Assembly (NCBI GenBank): GCA_945898055.1
Contig: CAMDGV010000035.1
Location: forward strand, 1 to 43,872
Length of the DNA stretch: 43,872 nucleotides
Origin: Akkermansia muciniphila
GTDB taxonomy: Bacteria; Verrucomicrobiota; Verrucomicrobiia; Limisphaerales; UBA9464
Direction: 5' to 3'
Shown in pieces: positions 1 through 9,423 of the stretch; within the stretch, counting starts at the first letter, position 1; every line of letters starts with the position of its first letter. The position numbers and the translations under genes are program-made. Below the pieces are notes generated by a model, which was given only the letters and a program-made list of their open reading frames with translations, did not search any database and was not told where the DNA came from.

Positions 1-246
1 AGTCGAGCGGGAGAAATGGCCGCCTTTGGTTTGCGGATGAACGCCGGATGGCCGTTCGACACTTTTCTCTCTCAAACCGGTTTCGATTTACGAATAGAGT
101 GGGTCACGGAAATGGCTCTACTGATTCAGAAAGGGTGGGCAGAACAAACAGCGACCCACTTCCGTCTTACCCGTTCCGGATTGCGCTTTGCTGATTCCGC
201 AGCCCAACTGTTCCTCCGACTCGCTCCGACTGAACTCCAAACCTGA
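1..246 (+). CDS. HemW-like radical SAM protein, C-terminal fragment
   Basis: The reading frame is open from base 1 to a TGA at 244-246, so the gene starts outside the window. About 81 residues are visible. The pattern LRMNAGW, then F..TGFD, then LIQKGWAE, then FRLTRSGLRFAD resembles the HemN C-terminal domain of HemW/coproporphyrinogen-III-oxidase-like proteins, in which an LRL..G segment is followed by a small winged-helix-like part ending in LT..G. HemW is a radical SAM haem chaperone rather than a true coproporphyrinogen oxidase, and the fragment cannot tell these apart. The radical SAM CxxxCxxC motif lies outside the window. The next gene is convergent. Confidence 0.65.
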   Translation, partial: SRAGEMAAFGLRMNAGWPFDTFLSQTGFDLRIEWVTEMALLIQKGWAEQTATHFRLTRSGLRFADSAAQLFLRLAPTELQT

Positions 247-371
247 GTGGTCGCTAAAAGCCCGCGAATCATGCTGCCTCAGGCAACCTTTCATCAACTG
301 AAGTGACAAACGAAGTTTAAGAGGCTGTCTCCGGTTCCACTTCCACTTTCCACCATGCCCACTGGACGCGC

Positions 372-740
372 TCACCCATTCATTGGCCACCCGGCCAACA
401 CCAAACCCTTGTACCCCCCGATGAGGGAACTTACCTTTGAATAACCCATTTTCTGTGCGGCATCGCAGGTCAAGGCACTGCGAAAACCACCGCCGCAGTA
501 CATCACCAATTCTGTCTCTTTATTGGGAAATCTCGCTTCTAAATCTCGCTCCAAAATTCCTTTTCCGAGATACGCTGCTTGGACGGCGTGGCCCGCTGCC
601 CACTCACTTTCCTCACGCACGTCGAGAAGCACTAGCTGAGGATTCTCGTCCAATCGCACTTTTAGTTCATCCATAGAAATTTCCCGAATCCGGGATTTGG
701 CATCAGTGACTAGATTCAAAAATCCAAGGGCGTGTTGCAT
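372..740 (-). CDS. Rhodanese-like domain protein
   Basis: A single rhodanese domain of about 122 residues. The substrate-binding loop has the catalytic cysteine in MYCGGGFRSAL, and the CH2A-like region reads LLDVREESEWAAGHA. Such single-domain proteins move sulfane sulfur to thiophilic acceptors, but the substrate here is unknown. The frame is open up to a TTG at 830. I prefer the ATG at 738-740 because the protein then begins MQHALGFLNLVTDAKSRI, the usual start in this family. No clear Shine-Dalgarno site precedes it. There is no signal peptide, so it is probably cytoplasmic. It is convergent with the HemW-like fragment and lies downstream of the PQQ-propeller gene on the same strand. Confidence 0.85.
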   Translation of the reverse strand: MQHALGFLNLVTDAKSRIREISMDELKVRLDENPQLVLLDVREESEWAAGHAVQAAYLGKGILERDLEARFPNKETELVMYCGGGFRSALTCDAAQKMGYSKVSSLIGGYKGLVLAGWPMNG

Positions 741-857
741 CAAGTAAGCGTGTTGAAAACAATCCTCGAGGTGAAGCGGAATAGAGTATTTCCCACAAAA
801 ACCAAGATGCTCTCTCAGTTCCTCGAACAAAACAGTCTCGCAAGCATCCCTGAATAA

Positions 858-2159
858 TTACTTTGCTGATCCCAAGATACAGAAAAGGTGTTTGTCCCCG
901 CGCAGAAATAATCGATCAGCAGCCGGCACCGGCGTTGCAACAATCCGTTCTCCCATCGGGTTTTCTGATAGAATTTTGAAGGTTTGCCCCACCCGCGCCG
1001 CAAAGACCACGCCATCTTCACGAGCCGCATATAGGATCCCATTGGCCACCACGGGGGAGGCATAGTACGGAGCACTTGTCTTAGGAAATACTCCCGTCCA
1101 AAGGGTTTTTCCCGTCGCCGGGTCGAGACAAACCACTTCGCCGCGATGCCGCAACAAATACACTCTCCCCTCAGCCACCGCGGGTGCGGCAACAAAGACG
1201 CCGATATCGTGCCGCTCCCAAATCCGGTGAGATTGACTCACATCCCCCTGACCTCCCAGACGGACACCATAAAGGTTCGCCTGACCACTACGGTCGTCAC
1301 GGCCCACAGGCACAATGAGAATATCCCCATGGACCACGGGCGAAGCGATCGCCGGCCAGAATTCGGTCCCTGCCGGATTGAAGCCGCCTGCGCTCCACAC
1401 CAACTGTCCATCGCTAACGGTATGTGCCGTAACCCGATCAGAACCCCAAACGATCGCGACCGCCTTGCCAGCCTGCTCGATCAGCAGCGGTGTTGAATAT
1501 CCATTGTTGTTCTCCGCTGGTGCTGCAAAATTACGAGGCGTTTTCCACTTCACTTCTCCAGTCTTCCGATCAAACCCAGCGACCCAAGACTCGCCATCAT
1601 GAATTCGACTGAGGATCACCAGTTCGCCAGAGATCACTGGAGAGATTCCTGAATCCCAATAGATCTTTTCCGCTCCAAACCGTTCGACGAGATTAATCTT
1701 CCAAAGAATTTTACCGTCGAGATCGACTGCGGCAAAGTGGCCACTCTTAAATTGAGCATAGATCGCCTGCCCATCAGTCACGGGCGAGGCATTGCAGCTC
1801 GAAGCCAATGAGCGATGCTTCGGATCGGCCAAAGGACCAATCCGTGTCTCCCAGAGTTTTCGGCCCTGAAGATCAAAGGCTAAGAAGGCATCTTGGCCCT
1901 CGGCAGGCGAAGTCAGATAAACGCGACCGCCGCCAACAACAGGGGTCGACGTCCCCTTCCCCGGAAGTTCTACTTTCCAAGCCACCGATTCGACGGTCCA
2001 CCGCTCGGGGAACTGCCCCACGGCAACGCTCCCCTGCCCGGTCGGGCCACGCCACGAGGGCCAGTCTCCCTGTGCTGCGAGCAAAGGTAATCCCACTGCC
2101 AACCCTCCGCATCCGAACAAACATCCAAGCAAACATCCAAACGTCTTAAGGGGAATCAT
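858..2159 (-). CDS. Secreted PQQ-like beta-propeller protein
   Basis: A 433-residue protein with a hydrophobic, cysteine-containing signal peptide (about residues 1-29, ending LLAAQG), then WPSWRGPTGQG, a typical start of planctomycete/verrucomicrobial PQQ-repeat proteins. Several propeller blades follow with motifs of the type VYLTS, FDLQGRKLWETRI, VDLDGKILWKI, FDRKTGEVKWKT and LDPATGKTLWTG. The fold is that of BamB and of quinoprotein dehydrogenases. No catalytic dehydrogenase residues can be assigned, so a binding or scaffold role is as likely as an enzymatic one. It is probably periplasmic. Its 3' end lies about 120 bases before the rhodanese start on the same strand. Confidence 0.85.
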   Translation of the reverse strand: MIPLKTFGCLLGCLFGCGGLAVGLPLLAAQGDWPSWRGPTGQGSVAVGQFPERWTVESVAWKVELPGKGTSTPVVGGGRVYLTSPAEGQDAFLAFDLQGRKLWETRIGPLADPKHRSLASSCNASPVTDGQAIYAQFKSGHFAAVDLDGKILWKINLVERFGAEKIYWDSGISPVISGELVILSRIHDGESWVAGFDRKTGEVKWKTPRNFAAPAENNNGYSTPLLIEQAGKAVAIVWGSDRVTAHTVSDGQLVWSAGGFNPAGTEFWPAIASPVVHGDILIVPVGRDDRSGQANLYGVRLGGQGDVSQSHRIWERHDIGVFVAAPAVAEGRVYLLRHRGEVVCLDPATGKTLWTGVFPKTSAPYYASPVVANGILYAAREDGVVFAARVGQTFKILSENPMGERIVATPVPAADRLFLRGDKHLFCILGSAK

Positions 2160-2248
2160 TCAGCGAATCCTAGGAAGCCGTCGACCGATTAGGAAGCTCA
2201 TAAACGAGATTCCACTTGGGCTCGAGCCGAAGGCAAAAAAACATTGCA

Positions 2249-2270
2249 GCCGACTCGTTTTTGAGTCGGC
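2249..2270 (-). terminator. Likely intrinsic terminator after the Gfo/Idh/MocA gene
   Basis: A perfect 8-bp inverted repeat (GCCGACTC at 2249-2256, GAGTCGGC at 2263-2270) encloses a 6-base loop. Read on the reverse strand, the stem is followed six bases later by a run of seven T (complement of 2234-2240). It lies about 36 bases after the stop of the oxidoreductase gene. The T run is not directly attached to the stem, so efficiency is uncertain. Confidence 0.55.
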
Positions 2271-2305
2271 AAACTCACCTCCAGCAGCGGACGCCTAAAA
2301 CACGT

Positions 2306-3586
2306 TTAACTCAGTTTCCAGTTACCACGCATCGGTTGGCTAATATAGGAATTCGCTCTCGGATCATCGATAAACCGCTGTTTCTTGGGATCAAAATGAA
2401 GTGGACGACCGGTCTGGAGTGCAATCTTCGCCAAATTAATCAACGTGCAGGACCGATGCCCATTGACCTCATTTAAAGCGAAGGGATTGCGTGTCTTCAC
2501 TGCTTGAACAAAATCAGTAAGCATCGGCTCTGGATCCGCTAATTCCTTTACCCTTTTTTCAAAATTAGGAATGTTTGTTTTCATTCCTTTCATGATTCGC
2601 CCCTTCGGTCCCTCGATAAAAGCAGCCCCTTTATCTCGGTCCTCACCGTCCAAAATAATTTCCGAGCCATCCGCATATTTAAGTCGGATGTAACGGAAAG
2701 TGCCCACGGCATCCGAATCCTGCTTTGGCGCATCAGATTCAATTTCGATCGGGCTCTCATTATCTTTACCCATAATGTACTGAACAGGATCTAGGTAATG
2801 CTGCCCCATATCGCCAAGTCCTCCCCCATCATAGTCCCAATAGCCTCGGAAAGTACCGTGCACCCGGTGCGGATGATACGGCTTCTCTGGCGCCGGCCCG
2901 AGCCACAAATTGTAGTCCAATTGAGCGGGCACGATCTCTTGCTTTAAATTTGTCCGACCGATCCAATAAAATTTCCAGTCAAACCCAGTGGAGGCATTCA
3001 AAGTCACCTTCAGCGGCCCCCCCAACAGATCGTGCATCACTGCCTTTCGGATGTCTTTTACCGGAACTCCCATACCATAAAAGGAGTCCTTGAAACGGAA
3101 CCAAGTATTGAGACGGAAAATCCGCTTGTACTTTTGCACGGCTGCCACCACCGCTTCGCCTTCTGCAATGGTCCGGGTCATCGGTTTTTCACACCAAATA
3201 TCCTTACCTGCTTTGGCTGCTGCTATCGAAATAATCGCATGCCAATGCGGCGGGGTCGGGATATGGACGATATCAATGTCCTTGCGCTCCAAAACCTCGC
3301 GGAAATCATGGTAACCTTTGCAGTCCGCCCCCCCCTCCTTCACCGCATCCGCTAGATGCACGGAATCAACGTCGCAAACAGCTAGAAGCTTGCACTCCGT
3401 ATTGATCGACTTTACATGCCCCATTCCCATCCCGCCGGTGCCAATGACCGCTCGGGTCAAAATCTCGCTCGGCGGTTTATGCCCAGGCCCTCCCAAAACA
3501 TAACGAGGTACGATGGCCACCGTGGCCATAGAGGCGATCGAACTCTTGAGAAAAGTGCGCCGATTGATCGCGTGACGATAATTCAT
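2306..3586 (-). CDS. Gfo/Idh/MocA family oxidoreductase with Tat signal
   Basis: A 426-residue NAD(P)-dependent oxidoreductase. The N-terminus has a twin-arginine signal (NRRTFLKSS followed by a hydrophobic stretch), which suggests Tat export. The Rossmann fold begins at AVIGTGGMGMGHV and the CEKPMTRTIAEGEAV segment carries the EKP motif of the family. The C-terminal sheet domain contains GGGLGDMGQHYLDPVQYIMG. Exported members in Verrucomicrobiota and Planctomycetota are presumed to act on sugars or cyclitols; the substrate cannot be read here. The ATG at 3584-3586 places the Tat motif correctly. An intrinsic terminator candidate follows. Confidence 0.9.
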   Translation of the reverse strand: MNYRHAINRRTFLKSSIASMATVAIVPRYVLGGPGHKPPSEILTRAVIGTGGMGMGHVKSINTECKLLAVCDVDSVHLADAVKEGGADCKGYHDFREVLERKDIDIVHIPTPPHWHAIISIAAAKAGKDIWCEKPMTRTIAEGEAVVAAVQKYKRIFRLNTWFRFKDSFYGMGVPVKDIRKAVMHDLLGGPLKVTLNASTGFDWKFYWIGRTNLKQEIVPAQLDYNLWLGPAPEKPYHPHRVHGTFRGYWDYDGGGLGDMGQHYLDPVQYIMGKDNESPIEIESDAPKQDSDAVGTFRYIRLKYADGSEIILDGEDRDKGAAFIEGPKGRIMKGMKTNIPNFEKRVKELADPEPMLTDFVQAVKTRNPFALNEVNGHRSCTLINLAKIALQTGRPLHFDPKKQRFIDDPRANSYISQPMRGNWKLS

Positions 3587-3692
3587 AAATGGATAAAAAG
3601 GTCAGGATAAGTGTCACCAAATAGTGACCTTAAACCGTTTCTCTTGGAAAGAACTTCGACAAGAAACAACTCGAAAAAACGGAATCACTCAC

Positions 3693-4871
3693 TCAACCCT
3701 TACGACATCGATCCACCAACTTCGAGGTTCGATCCATCGCAATTTGAATCTGGTCGAAAGCCGTAGCAAAACAACAACGGAGAAACCCCTCTCCACTCGG
3801 ACCAAAGGCCCCACCCGGCACACAGGCCACTTTCTCTTCATTCAACAGTCGAATGGCAAACTCCTTTGATCCCAAGCCTGTCGAACTAATATTGGGAAAG
3901 GCATAAAACGAGCCTCGAGGCAAATGACACGGCAATCCCATGTCGTTTAAAGCTTTCACAATAAAATTACGCCGTAAACGGTACTGGTCGCGCATCGCTG
4001 CAGTCGCCGCTTCGCCGTGAGTCAAAGCTTCAATTGCGGCTTCCTGCGCAATAATACTGGCACACATAATTGCATACTGATGCACCTTCATCATCGCATC
4101 AATCAGATGAACTGGACCACACGCGTAACCAATCCGGAAACCGGTCATGGCGTAGGCCTTGGAAAAACCGTGCAAAAACAAGGTCCGCTCCGCCATTCCA
4201 GCCAATGAAGCAATCGAGACATGCTCCCCTTCAAAGGTCAGTTCAGAATAAATTTCGTCCGTGATAATCAACAAATCATGACGCCGCGCCACCTCCGCGA
4301 TTTCAATCAACTGCGCACGAGTCATCGTTCCTCCCGTTGGATTGGTCGGAAAAGAGAGCATTAACACTTTTGACCTCGGGGTCACCACGGCCTCAATCGC
4401 CTTGGCCGTCACCGCAAATCCATCTTCGGCCCGGCAAATCACGGGCACAGGAACCCCGTGCGAAAGAATAACGCTGGGCGAATAACTCACATAACAGGGT
4501 TCGTGATAAATAACTTCGTCACCTGGATTAAGTGTGGCGCGCAGGGCCAAATCTAAAGCCTCACTGACCCCAACCGCGACGAGCACTTGAGATTTAGGAT
4601 CGTAGCGAACGCCGAACTTAGACTCGACGTAAGTAGAAATACATTCGCGCAGTTTGAGCAGTCCTAGATTGGAGGTGTACTGGGTTCGACCCCGTTCTAA
4701 GGCGTAAATTGCTGCTTCACGAATGTGCCACGGAGTCGCAAAATCAGGTTCTCCGACTCCCAGCGAAATAACGCCGGTGGTGTTTTGAACCAGTTCAAAA
4801 AAGTCTCGGATACCAGAACGTGGAATGCCGGAAACATGGTCTGCAATGAATGTACGCGAAGAATTGAACAT
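3693..4871 (-). CDS. Class I/II PLP-dependent aminotransferase
   Basis: A 392-residue fold-type I aminotransferase. The N-terminus reads ISLGVGEPDFATP. The PLP-binding residues are visible: N177 in PTNPTGG, D205 and Y208 in ITDEIYSE, the Schiff-base lysine K238 in HGFSKAYAMTG, and R246 in FRIGYA. The length is normal for the aspartate/aromatic aminotransferase group. The amino-acid substrate is not predictable. It starts at an ATG (4869-4871) and is divergent from the adenylating enzyme gene, with about 158 bases between them. A short inverted repeat (CGAGAG, 3-base gap, CTCTCG) lies near 4893-4910, but I have no evidence that it is an operator. Confidence 0.88.
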   Translation of the reverse strand: MFNSSRTFIADHVSGIPRSGIRDFFELVQNTTGVISLGVGEPDFATPWHIREAAIYALERGRTQYTSNLGLLKLRECISTYVESKFGVRYDPKSQVLVAVGVSEALDLALRATLNPGDEVIYHEPCYVSYSPSVILSHGVPVPVICRAEDGFAVTAKAIEAVVTPRSKVLMLSFPTNPTGGTMTRAQLIEIAEVARRHDLLIITDEIYSELTFEGEHVSIASLAGMAERTLFLHGFSKAYAMTGFRIGYACGPVHLIDAMMKVHQYAIMCASIIAQEAAIEALTHGEAATAAMRDQYRLRRNFIVKALNDMGLPCHLPRGSFYAFPNISSTGLGSKEFAIRLLNEEKVACVPGGAFGPSGEGFLRCCFATAFDQIQIAMDRTSKLVDRCRKG

Positions 4872-5029
4872 GACGAAGCCAGTTGAATTTACGTCGAGAG
4901 AGGCTCTCGAGAAAGGTCAATTTCAAAGCATCCGCTTCTTACCCGTGAAAAACTCTCTTTGATTTCTGGTCAACTTCGCAGTTTAAAAACGACAAACACA
5001 CAGTAAAGTCTCCCCAGCAACAATACATT

Positions 5030-6112
5030 ATGCCGATACCAACCGTCGCTCCTGAAGCTGTCGCCGCTGCCCAAGCTCAACTCGATTCGCACCTTCGCGA
5101 AATAATCCAGTGGCATTTTAGTCCGGATACGGGCTGCCCGTTCTGGCTCGATTGGGCCAAAAATAACTGGGATCCGCGAAAAGAAGTTCAGTCGTTTTCT
5201 GATCTCTTGAAGTTTCCCCATTTCCAAGATGAATCCCTTCGGGATCTCCAACCCGAGGTTTGGGTGCCGGCGGCATTCAAAGGGAAGCCCTTCAATATTT
5301 TTGAAACTGGCGGTACCACCGGTATGCCCAAACAACGCATCGGTTGGAACGACTACAAAGTTGATTACTCAGAATTTAGCGAAAAAATCAACGACGCCCA
5401 TTTTCCCCGGGGTGGCGCTTGGCTAATGATGGGTCCCACCGGACCACGCCGGCTCCGCCTTGCTATCGAGCATCTGGCCAATGTCCGAGGCAGTTCCTGT
5501 TACTTTATCGATCTCGATCCGCGTTTCGTAAAAAAGTTGCTCTCCAATAAACAATACGAAGTCGCCAAACAATACATGGCGCATGTGGTCGATCAGGCCT
5601 CGATAATTCTTAAGAACCGCAAGGTCACTGGCCTCTTCACCACCCCTAAACTCCTCGAAGCCCTCGCTGAACAGGTTAATCTTTGGGACGCCGGTATTCG
5701 CGGTGTTTTCTGTGGTGGCACCTCAATGAAACCCCAAGAAGTTCGCTTCATCGTTGAAGAACTGCTCGAGGGACGGATCGGGTTCTATCCCACCTACGGT
5801 AATACTCTCATGGGCCTCGCTGCCAGCGTCCCTTTGCAACCGGAAGATGCCTTCAGCGTCACCTACTTCGCCCCCCAACCTCGCGCCGTCCTGCGGGTCG
5901 TTAAAGCCACGAACACCCATGAACTCGTTTCCTACGGGGATTTTGGCCGGGTCGAACTTACCACGCTCACCCAAGAATTCTTTATGCCTCGCTTCCTCGA
6001 ACGTGACGAAGCCATTCGCCGCGCCCCAAGACCTCCCTATGCCTGGGACGGGGTCGGCGACGTTCGCCCCTTCGGTGCCATGGAGAAGACCATTGTCGAG
6101 GGCGTTTACTAA
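5030..6112 (+). CDS. ANL-superfamily adenylate-forming enzyme
   Basis: A 360-residue protein with the ATP-binding P-loop FETGGTTGMPKQR near residues 94-106, as in acyl-CoA synthetases and phenylacetate-CoA ligases. A second core motif region is FYPTYGNTLMG. It is shorter than phenylacetate-CoA ligase (about 430) and ends VEGVY without a recognisable C-terminal lysine domain. In this it resembles compact stand-alone adenylating enzymes of the phenazine-biosynthesis EhpF type (from memory; not searched). Such proteins activate a carboxylic acid as its AMP ester. The ATG at 5030 is the first good start. It is the first gene on the forward strand after the divergent aminotransferase. The substrate is unknown. 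Confidence 0.75.
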   Translation: MPIPTVAPEAVAAAQAQLDSHLREIIQWHFSPDTGCPFWLDWAKNNWDPRKEVQSFSDLLKFPHFQDESLRDLQPEVWVPAAFKGKPFNIFETGGTTGMPKQRIGWNDYKVDYSEFSEKINDAHFPRGGAWLMMGPTGPRRLRLAIEHLANVRGSSCYFIDLDPRFVKKLLSNKQYEVAKQYMAHVVDQASIILKNRKVTGLFTTPKLLEALAEQVNLWDAGIRGVFCGGTSMKPQEVRFIVEELLEGRIGFYPTYGNTLMGLAASVPLQPEDAFSVTYFAPQPRAVLRVVKATNTHELVSYGDFGRVELTTLTQEFFMPRFLERDEAIRRAPRPPYAWDGVGDVRPFGAMEKTIVEGVY

Positions 6113-6272
6113 TCCTCTCAAAGATCCCACCGGAGCAATGGCGACACCTCAGCGCTGTTGCTCCGAGCGTGGTGCCAAAAACTGGAATCACAGACGGACT
6201 ATCAAAATGTAACTGGAGTTTGGCGACTCAATCCTTCACTTTGAGAACACACATTTATTCCTCTTTCCACCC

Positions 6273-7106
6273 ATGAAACTCCAGACATCACCCTCAAAGT
6301 CACACGCCTTTACTCTAATAGAACTTTTGGTGGTGATTGCCATCATTGCCATCCTGGCTGGGATGCTCCTTCCGGCTCTGGCCAAGGCTAAGCTCAAAGC
6401 CACGGGCGCCAATTGTCTGAGCAACCAACGCCAACTCGCTTTGGCATGGAATATGTACAGCACCGACAACCAAGATCGAGTGGTCAACTTTCTCCAAAAT
6501 AAAAATGGCACCGGTGACGTGCCTTGGCGTTACGAGACCGGCCCCATCGCTGCGGTCATTCCTGCCGGAACCAGTAACGAGAGGCGCATTCAACTCTGGA
6601 TCGAAAATGGCTACCGCCAAGGAGCTCTCAATACCTATGCACCGAGTCCGGGCATTATCCATTGCCCCGGTGACACCCGCATTAAACTCAAGGCCGGCAA
6701 AGGCTACACCTACGTCAGCCTTTCTGGCATCGGAACCCTCAACGGCGAGGTCTCCGAAATTCTCAAAATCTCGACTCTCAGCAGTGTCAGTGAACGTTTT
6801 ATCTGGGCCGAAGAAAATGATCCACGCGGAGAAAATGTGGGCTCTTGGATCATGGCTCAAGGCAGTCCTGCCCAAGATTTTAAAGGAGCACAACTCGTTG
6901 ATTCCACCGCCATTTTTCATGGCGATTCCAGCACTTTCAATTACGCCGATGGTCATGCTGAAACCAAAAAATGGATTGATCCAGTGATGAAAGCCTATTC
7001 CGCTAGCATGGATCCAAATAAGTTCGGTAGTGCTCCGAACGATACGAAAGCTCCCAACGACGTGCGTTGGTTGGCTCGCCGTTATCCCTCCAAAATCAAT
7101 CCTTAA
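6273..7106 (+). CDS. Type II secretion pseudopilin-like protein (H-X9-DG group)
   Basis: A 277-residue protein with a short basic leader, then [25 protein letters not shown], the class III prepilin signal and hydrophobic helix with Glu at +5 (E17). The residue before the cleavage point is Ala (A12), not the usual Gly. The C-terminal part contains FNYADGHAETKKW, the motif of the large Verrucomicrobiota/Planctomycetota family of prepilin-like proteins. Members are numerous per genome and mostly of unknown function; a surface or periplasmic role is presumed. The downstream fabD is convergent. A related protein is encoded at 28970-29800. Confidence 0.88.
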   Translation: MKLQTSPSKSHAFTLIELLVVIAIIAILAGMLLPALAKAKLKATGANCLSNQRQLALAWNMYSTDNQDRVVNFLQNKNGTGDVPWRYETGPIAAVIPAGTSNERRIQLWIENGYRQGALNTYAPSPGIIHCPGDTRIKLKAGKGYTYVSLSGIGTLNGEVSEILKISTLSSVSERFIWAEENDPRGENVGSWIMAQGSPAQDFKGAQLVDSTAIFHGDSSTFNYADGHAETKKWIDPVMKAYSASMDPNKFGSAPNDTKAPNDVRWLARRYPSKINP

Positions 7107-7181
7107 ACCACCACCGGACAGCACGGACATCTGCACCCTTTTTCGAGGCACTTTTTTCTAAAAACTTCCAACAAACGGCAA

Positions 7182-8117
7182 TTAAAGGCCCTCTGATAAC
7201 ACCTTCACCGTCGTCTCTAGACTGGCACAGTCAGAGACATTCAAGACCTCGATCGACTTGTCAATTCGGCGCATGAATCCAGAAAGTGCTGTGCCCGGCC
7301 CAAACTCGATAAAGCGGTTCACACCCTCCGCCAAAAGCAGACGCATACCCGCTTCCCAACGGACCGGTGAGGTCAGCTGCTCCACTAGACATTGGGCGAT
7401 CGTTTCCACCGAACCGTGGGGCGCGGCAGTCACATTCGAAATAACCGGCATACCGGTTTGCTGAAATCGGATCCGGGCCAATTCCGCCGCCAAGAGCGGA
7501 CGCGCTGGAGCCATCAGAGGCGAATGATAAGCACCGGCCACTGACAATGGAATCGCCTTGCGAGCGCCCCGTGCTTTGCAGGCTTCAATTGCCGCTGGAA
7601 TCCGCTCGGACGGCCCCGAAATAACGATCTGACCTGGACAATTCAAATTCGCTAAGGTGGTTCCCGTCGCCACACACGCTTCACGACACAACTCCTCGTC
7701 TAATCCAATAATCGCGGCCATCCCGCCTGGGGACGCTTCGCACGCGTCTTGCATAAATCGCCCCCGCAGTCGGGTGATTTCTAGCCCCTCCTCGAACGAC
7801 AACGCTCCGGCTGCTGCCAGTGCGGTGAACTCCCCCAAGGACAGTCCAGCCGCAGCAGCAGCGGTCAATAAAGGGATACGTTCCTGCAGCAATTTCATAG
7901 CAACCCAACTCACCAAATAGATTCCAGGCTGGGCGTTCTCAGTCTTGATCAACTCCGACTCCGGTCCATTAAAACAGATGTTTGAAAGTCCGTAACCCAC
8001 GACAGAATCGGCCGCAGCAAAAAGGGCGCGCGCTTCGGGAAACGCGTCGGCTAAATCTCGGCCCATTCCAACCTGTTGCGCGCCTTGGCCGGCAAATAAA
8101 AATGCAGTCTTGATCAT
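7182..8117 (-). CDS. fabD: Malonyl-CoA:ACP transacylase
   Basis: A 311-residue malonyl-CoA:acyl-carrier-protein S-malonyltransferase of type II fatty acid synthesis, cytoplasmic. It starts FLFAGQGAQQVGMG. The nucleophile is S93 in AGLSLGEF, the malonyl-binding arginine is R118 in RLRGRFMQ, and the catalytic histidine is H198 in GAYHSPLM, matching Ser92/Arg117/His201 of E. coli FabD. The C-terminal FIEFGPGTALSGF is also typical. An upstream in-frame ATG at 8162 exists, but the ATG at 8115-8117 gives MIKTAFLF, the family's normal start. It stands alone on this strand, away from other fab genes, but near the acyl-carrier genes at 9424-12568. Confidence 0.93.
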   Translation of the reverse strand: MIKTAFLFAGQGAQQVGMGRDLADAFPEARALFAAADSVVGYGLSNICFNGPESELIKTENAQPGIYLVSWVAMKLLQERIPLLTAAAAAGLSLGEFTALAAAGALSFEEGLEITRLRGRFMQDACEASPGGMAAIIGLDEELCREACVATGTTLANLNCPGQIVISGPSERIPAAIEACKARGARKAIPLSVAGAYHSPLMAPARPLLAAELARIRFQQTGMPVISNVTAAPHGSVETIAQCLVEQLTSPVRWEAGMRLLLAEGVNRFIEFGPGTALSGFMRRIDKSIEVLNVSDCASLETTVKVLSEGL

Positions 8118-8466
8118 AAAGAAGATAGAAAACCACACCCGCCCTCTGACGTGAAGATCCATTCTTAAGGCCGCTCGCCACTCCGTGGACTCCCCAAGAC
8201 TGCATCAATTCTAATGGAGAAGTCACTGATGGCGTGGGCAGGTTGCGACTTCCAGGGACTGGACCGAAGAGACTTAGTTCGACCGATGGAAAGCGATCCG
8301 TCTCGTTACACGTCGAGTCGCCCGATGAAAGCTCATGAGAGAAAACCAAATCCTAGCTAAGCCCGCATTGCTCACACTGAGCTTGGTGCAACCATGGATT
8401 TCACCTAACCAATAAAAGCCATTCTTGAAGCCAGTGCGGACTCACGTCTAAACTTCCTGACTTGCG
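8118..8466. other. Intergenic region between divergent fabD and ydcF-like genes
   Basis: About 350 bases between two divergent starts. Overlapping open frames here give no recognisable protein. It probably holds the promoters for both genes, but I could not pick a convincing -35/-10 pair. No repeat or RNA gene was seen. Confidence 0.5.
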
Positions 8467-9252
8467 ATGTACTCAACGGCTTTTTTTAATCCACTCGGAA
8501 TTTCTTGGCTAGTTATGATGGCCTTGACGATTTGGCTTTTTAAGAGGGTGAATCGTCGAGGTGCCCTCGTCTTGGGATCGCTGTGTCTTGTCCTTCTTGC
8601 CTTTGGAGGAACCCCACTCTCGGCCTGGCTGGTTACCACTCTGGAAACGCCCCGTTCACTGGATGAACTCCGATCGTTGCCCAAACAGGATGCGGTGGTT
8701 GTGCTTGGCGGAAGTTTTTTGTCCAGTCCGGCCGAACCGAGTGGGTTTAAGGTGAATGCCTCATTTGACCGTATTATAACTGGATTAAACCTCATTGATC
8801 GCCAAATGGCGCCCCATCTGGTTCTGGGTGGGGGTACTCGTATTGGGGATCCAGATCAAATTCACGAAGGTGAAGCATTGCGGCCGTGGTTGCTGCGGCG
8901 GATGCCATTGGATGTTCAGCTTCATGTGTTGCCATCCAGCCAGACCACCCGAGAAGAAGCGGTACATTTTGCCGAAGTAGCAGGTCGGTTAGGGTGGCGC
9001 CGGATTGCTTTGGTCACTTCAGCTTCCCATTTGGGGAGGGCCGTAGCCGTGTTCCAGGCTCAGGGTGTGAGTGTGGAACCAGTTGGGTGCGCTTTTGAGG
9101 GTTTTTCGCGGCTTCGGGACGGGGCCCTCTGGACGATCATTCCAAATAATCGGGATTTACAACTAGCTGGCACATGGTTGCACGAGGTGATTGGTCGAAT
9201 CTATTATCGTCTCCGTGGTTGGGAGACAGTAAAGGCTGGAAAAGCGGCTTAA
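8467..9252 (+). CDS. YdcF/ElyC family (DUF218) membrane protein
   Basis: A 261-residue protein with two N-terminal membrane helices (about residues 10-25 and 34-55), then a DUF218 domain: DAVVVLGGSF near residue 75, HLVLGGG, SSQTTREEAVHF and IALVTSASHLGRAVAVFQAQG. The family includes E. coli ElyC, SanA and YdcF, linked to envelope and peptidoglycan or undecaprenyl-lipid homeostasis. The biochemical activity is not settled. The C-terminal LHEVIGRIYYRLRGW is normal for the family. It starts at ATG 8467 and lies upstream of the acyl/exosortase gene run on the same strand, so a role in envelope polymer production is plausible. Confidence 0.85.
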   Translation: MYSTAFFNPLGISWLVMMALTIWLFKRVNRRGALVLGSLCLVLLAFGGTPLSAWLVTTLETPRSLDELRSLPKQDAVVVLGGSFLSSPAEPSGFKVNASFDRIITGLNLIDRQMAPHLVLGGGTRIGDPDQIHEGEALRPWLLRRMPLDVQLHVLPSSQTTREEAVHFAEVAGRLGWRRIALVTSASHLGRAVAVFQAQGVSVEPVGCAFEGFSRLRDGALWTIIPNNRDLQLAGTWLHEVIGRIYYRLRGWETVKAGKAA

Positions 9253-9423
9253 GGGATGAGGGTTCTTCATAAAGGTCACGGCGAGCAACCCGTACTTTGC
9301 CGTGTTCCTATTTGATCGCTGGGACAGAATCGGTCGACTAAGAGTTTGCCTCCAATCAGGATCTGCTTGCACTAAGGGGCGGAGGATCTTCGTCTGTCAT
9401 AAAAGTGAAATACCGACCGGTCT

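Noticed and set aside
6315-7151. Reverse-strand frame of 278 codons across the first pseudopilin gene
   Set aside because: Shadow frame; the forward frame has the prepilin signal and the ADGH motif.
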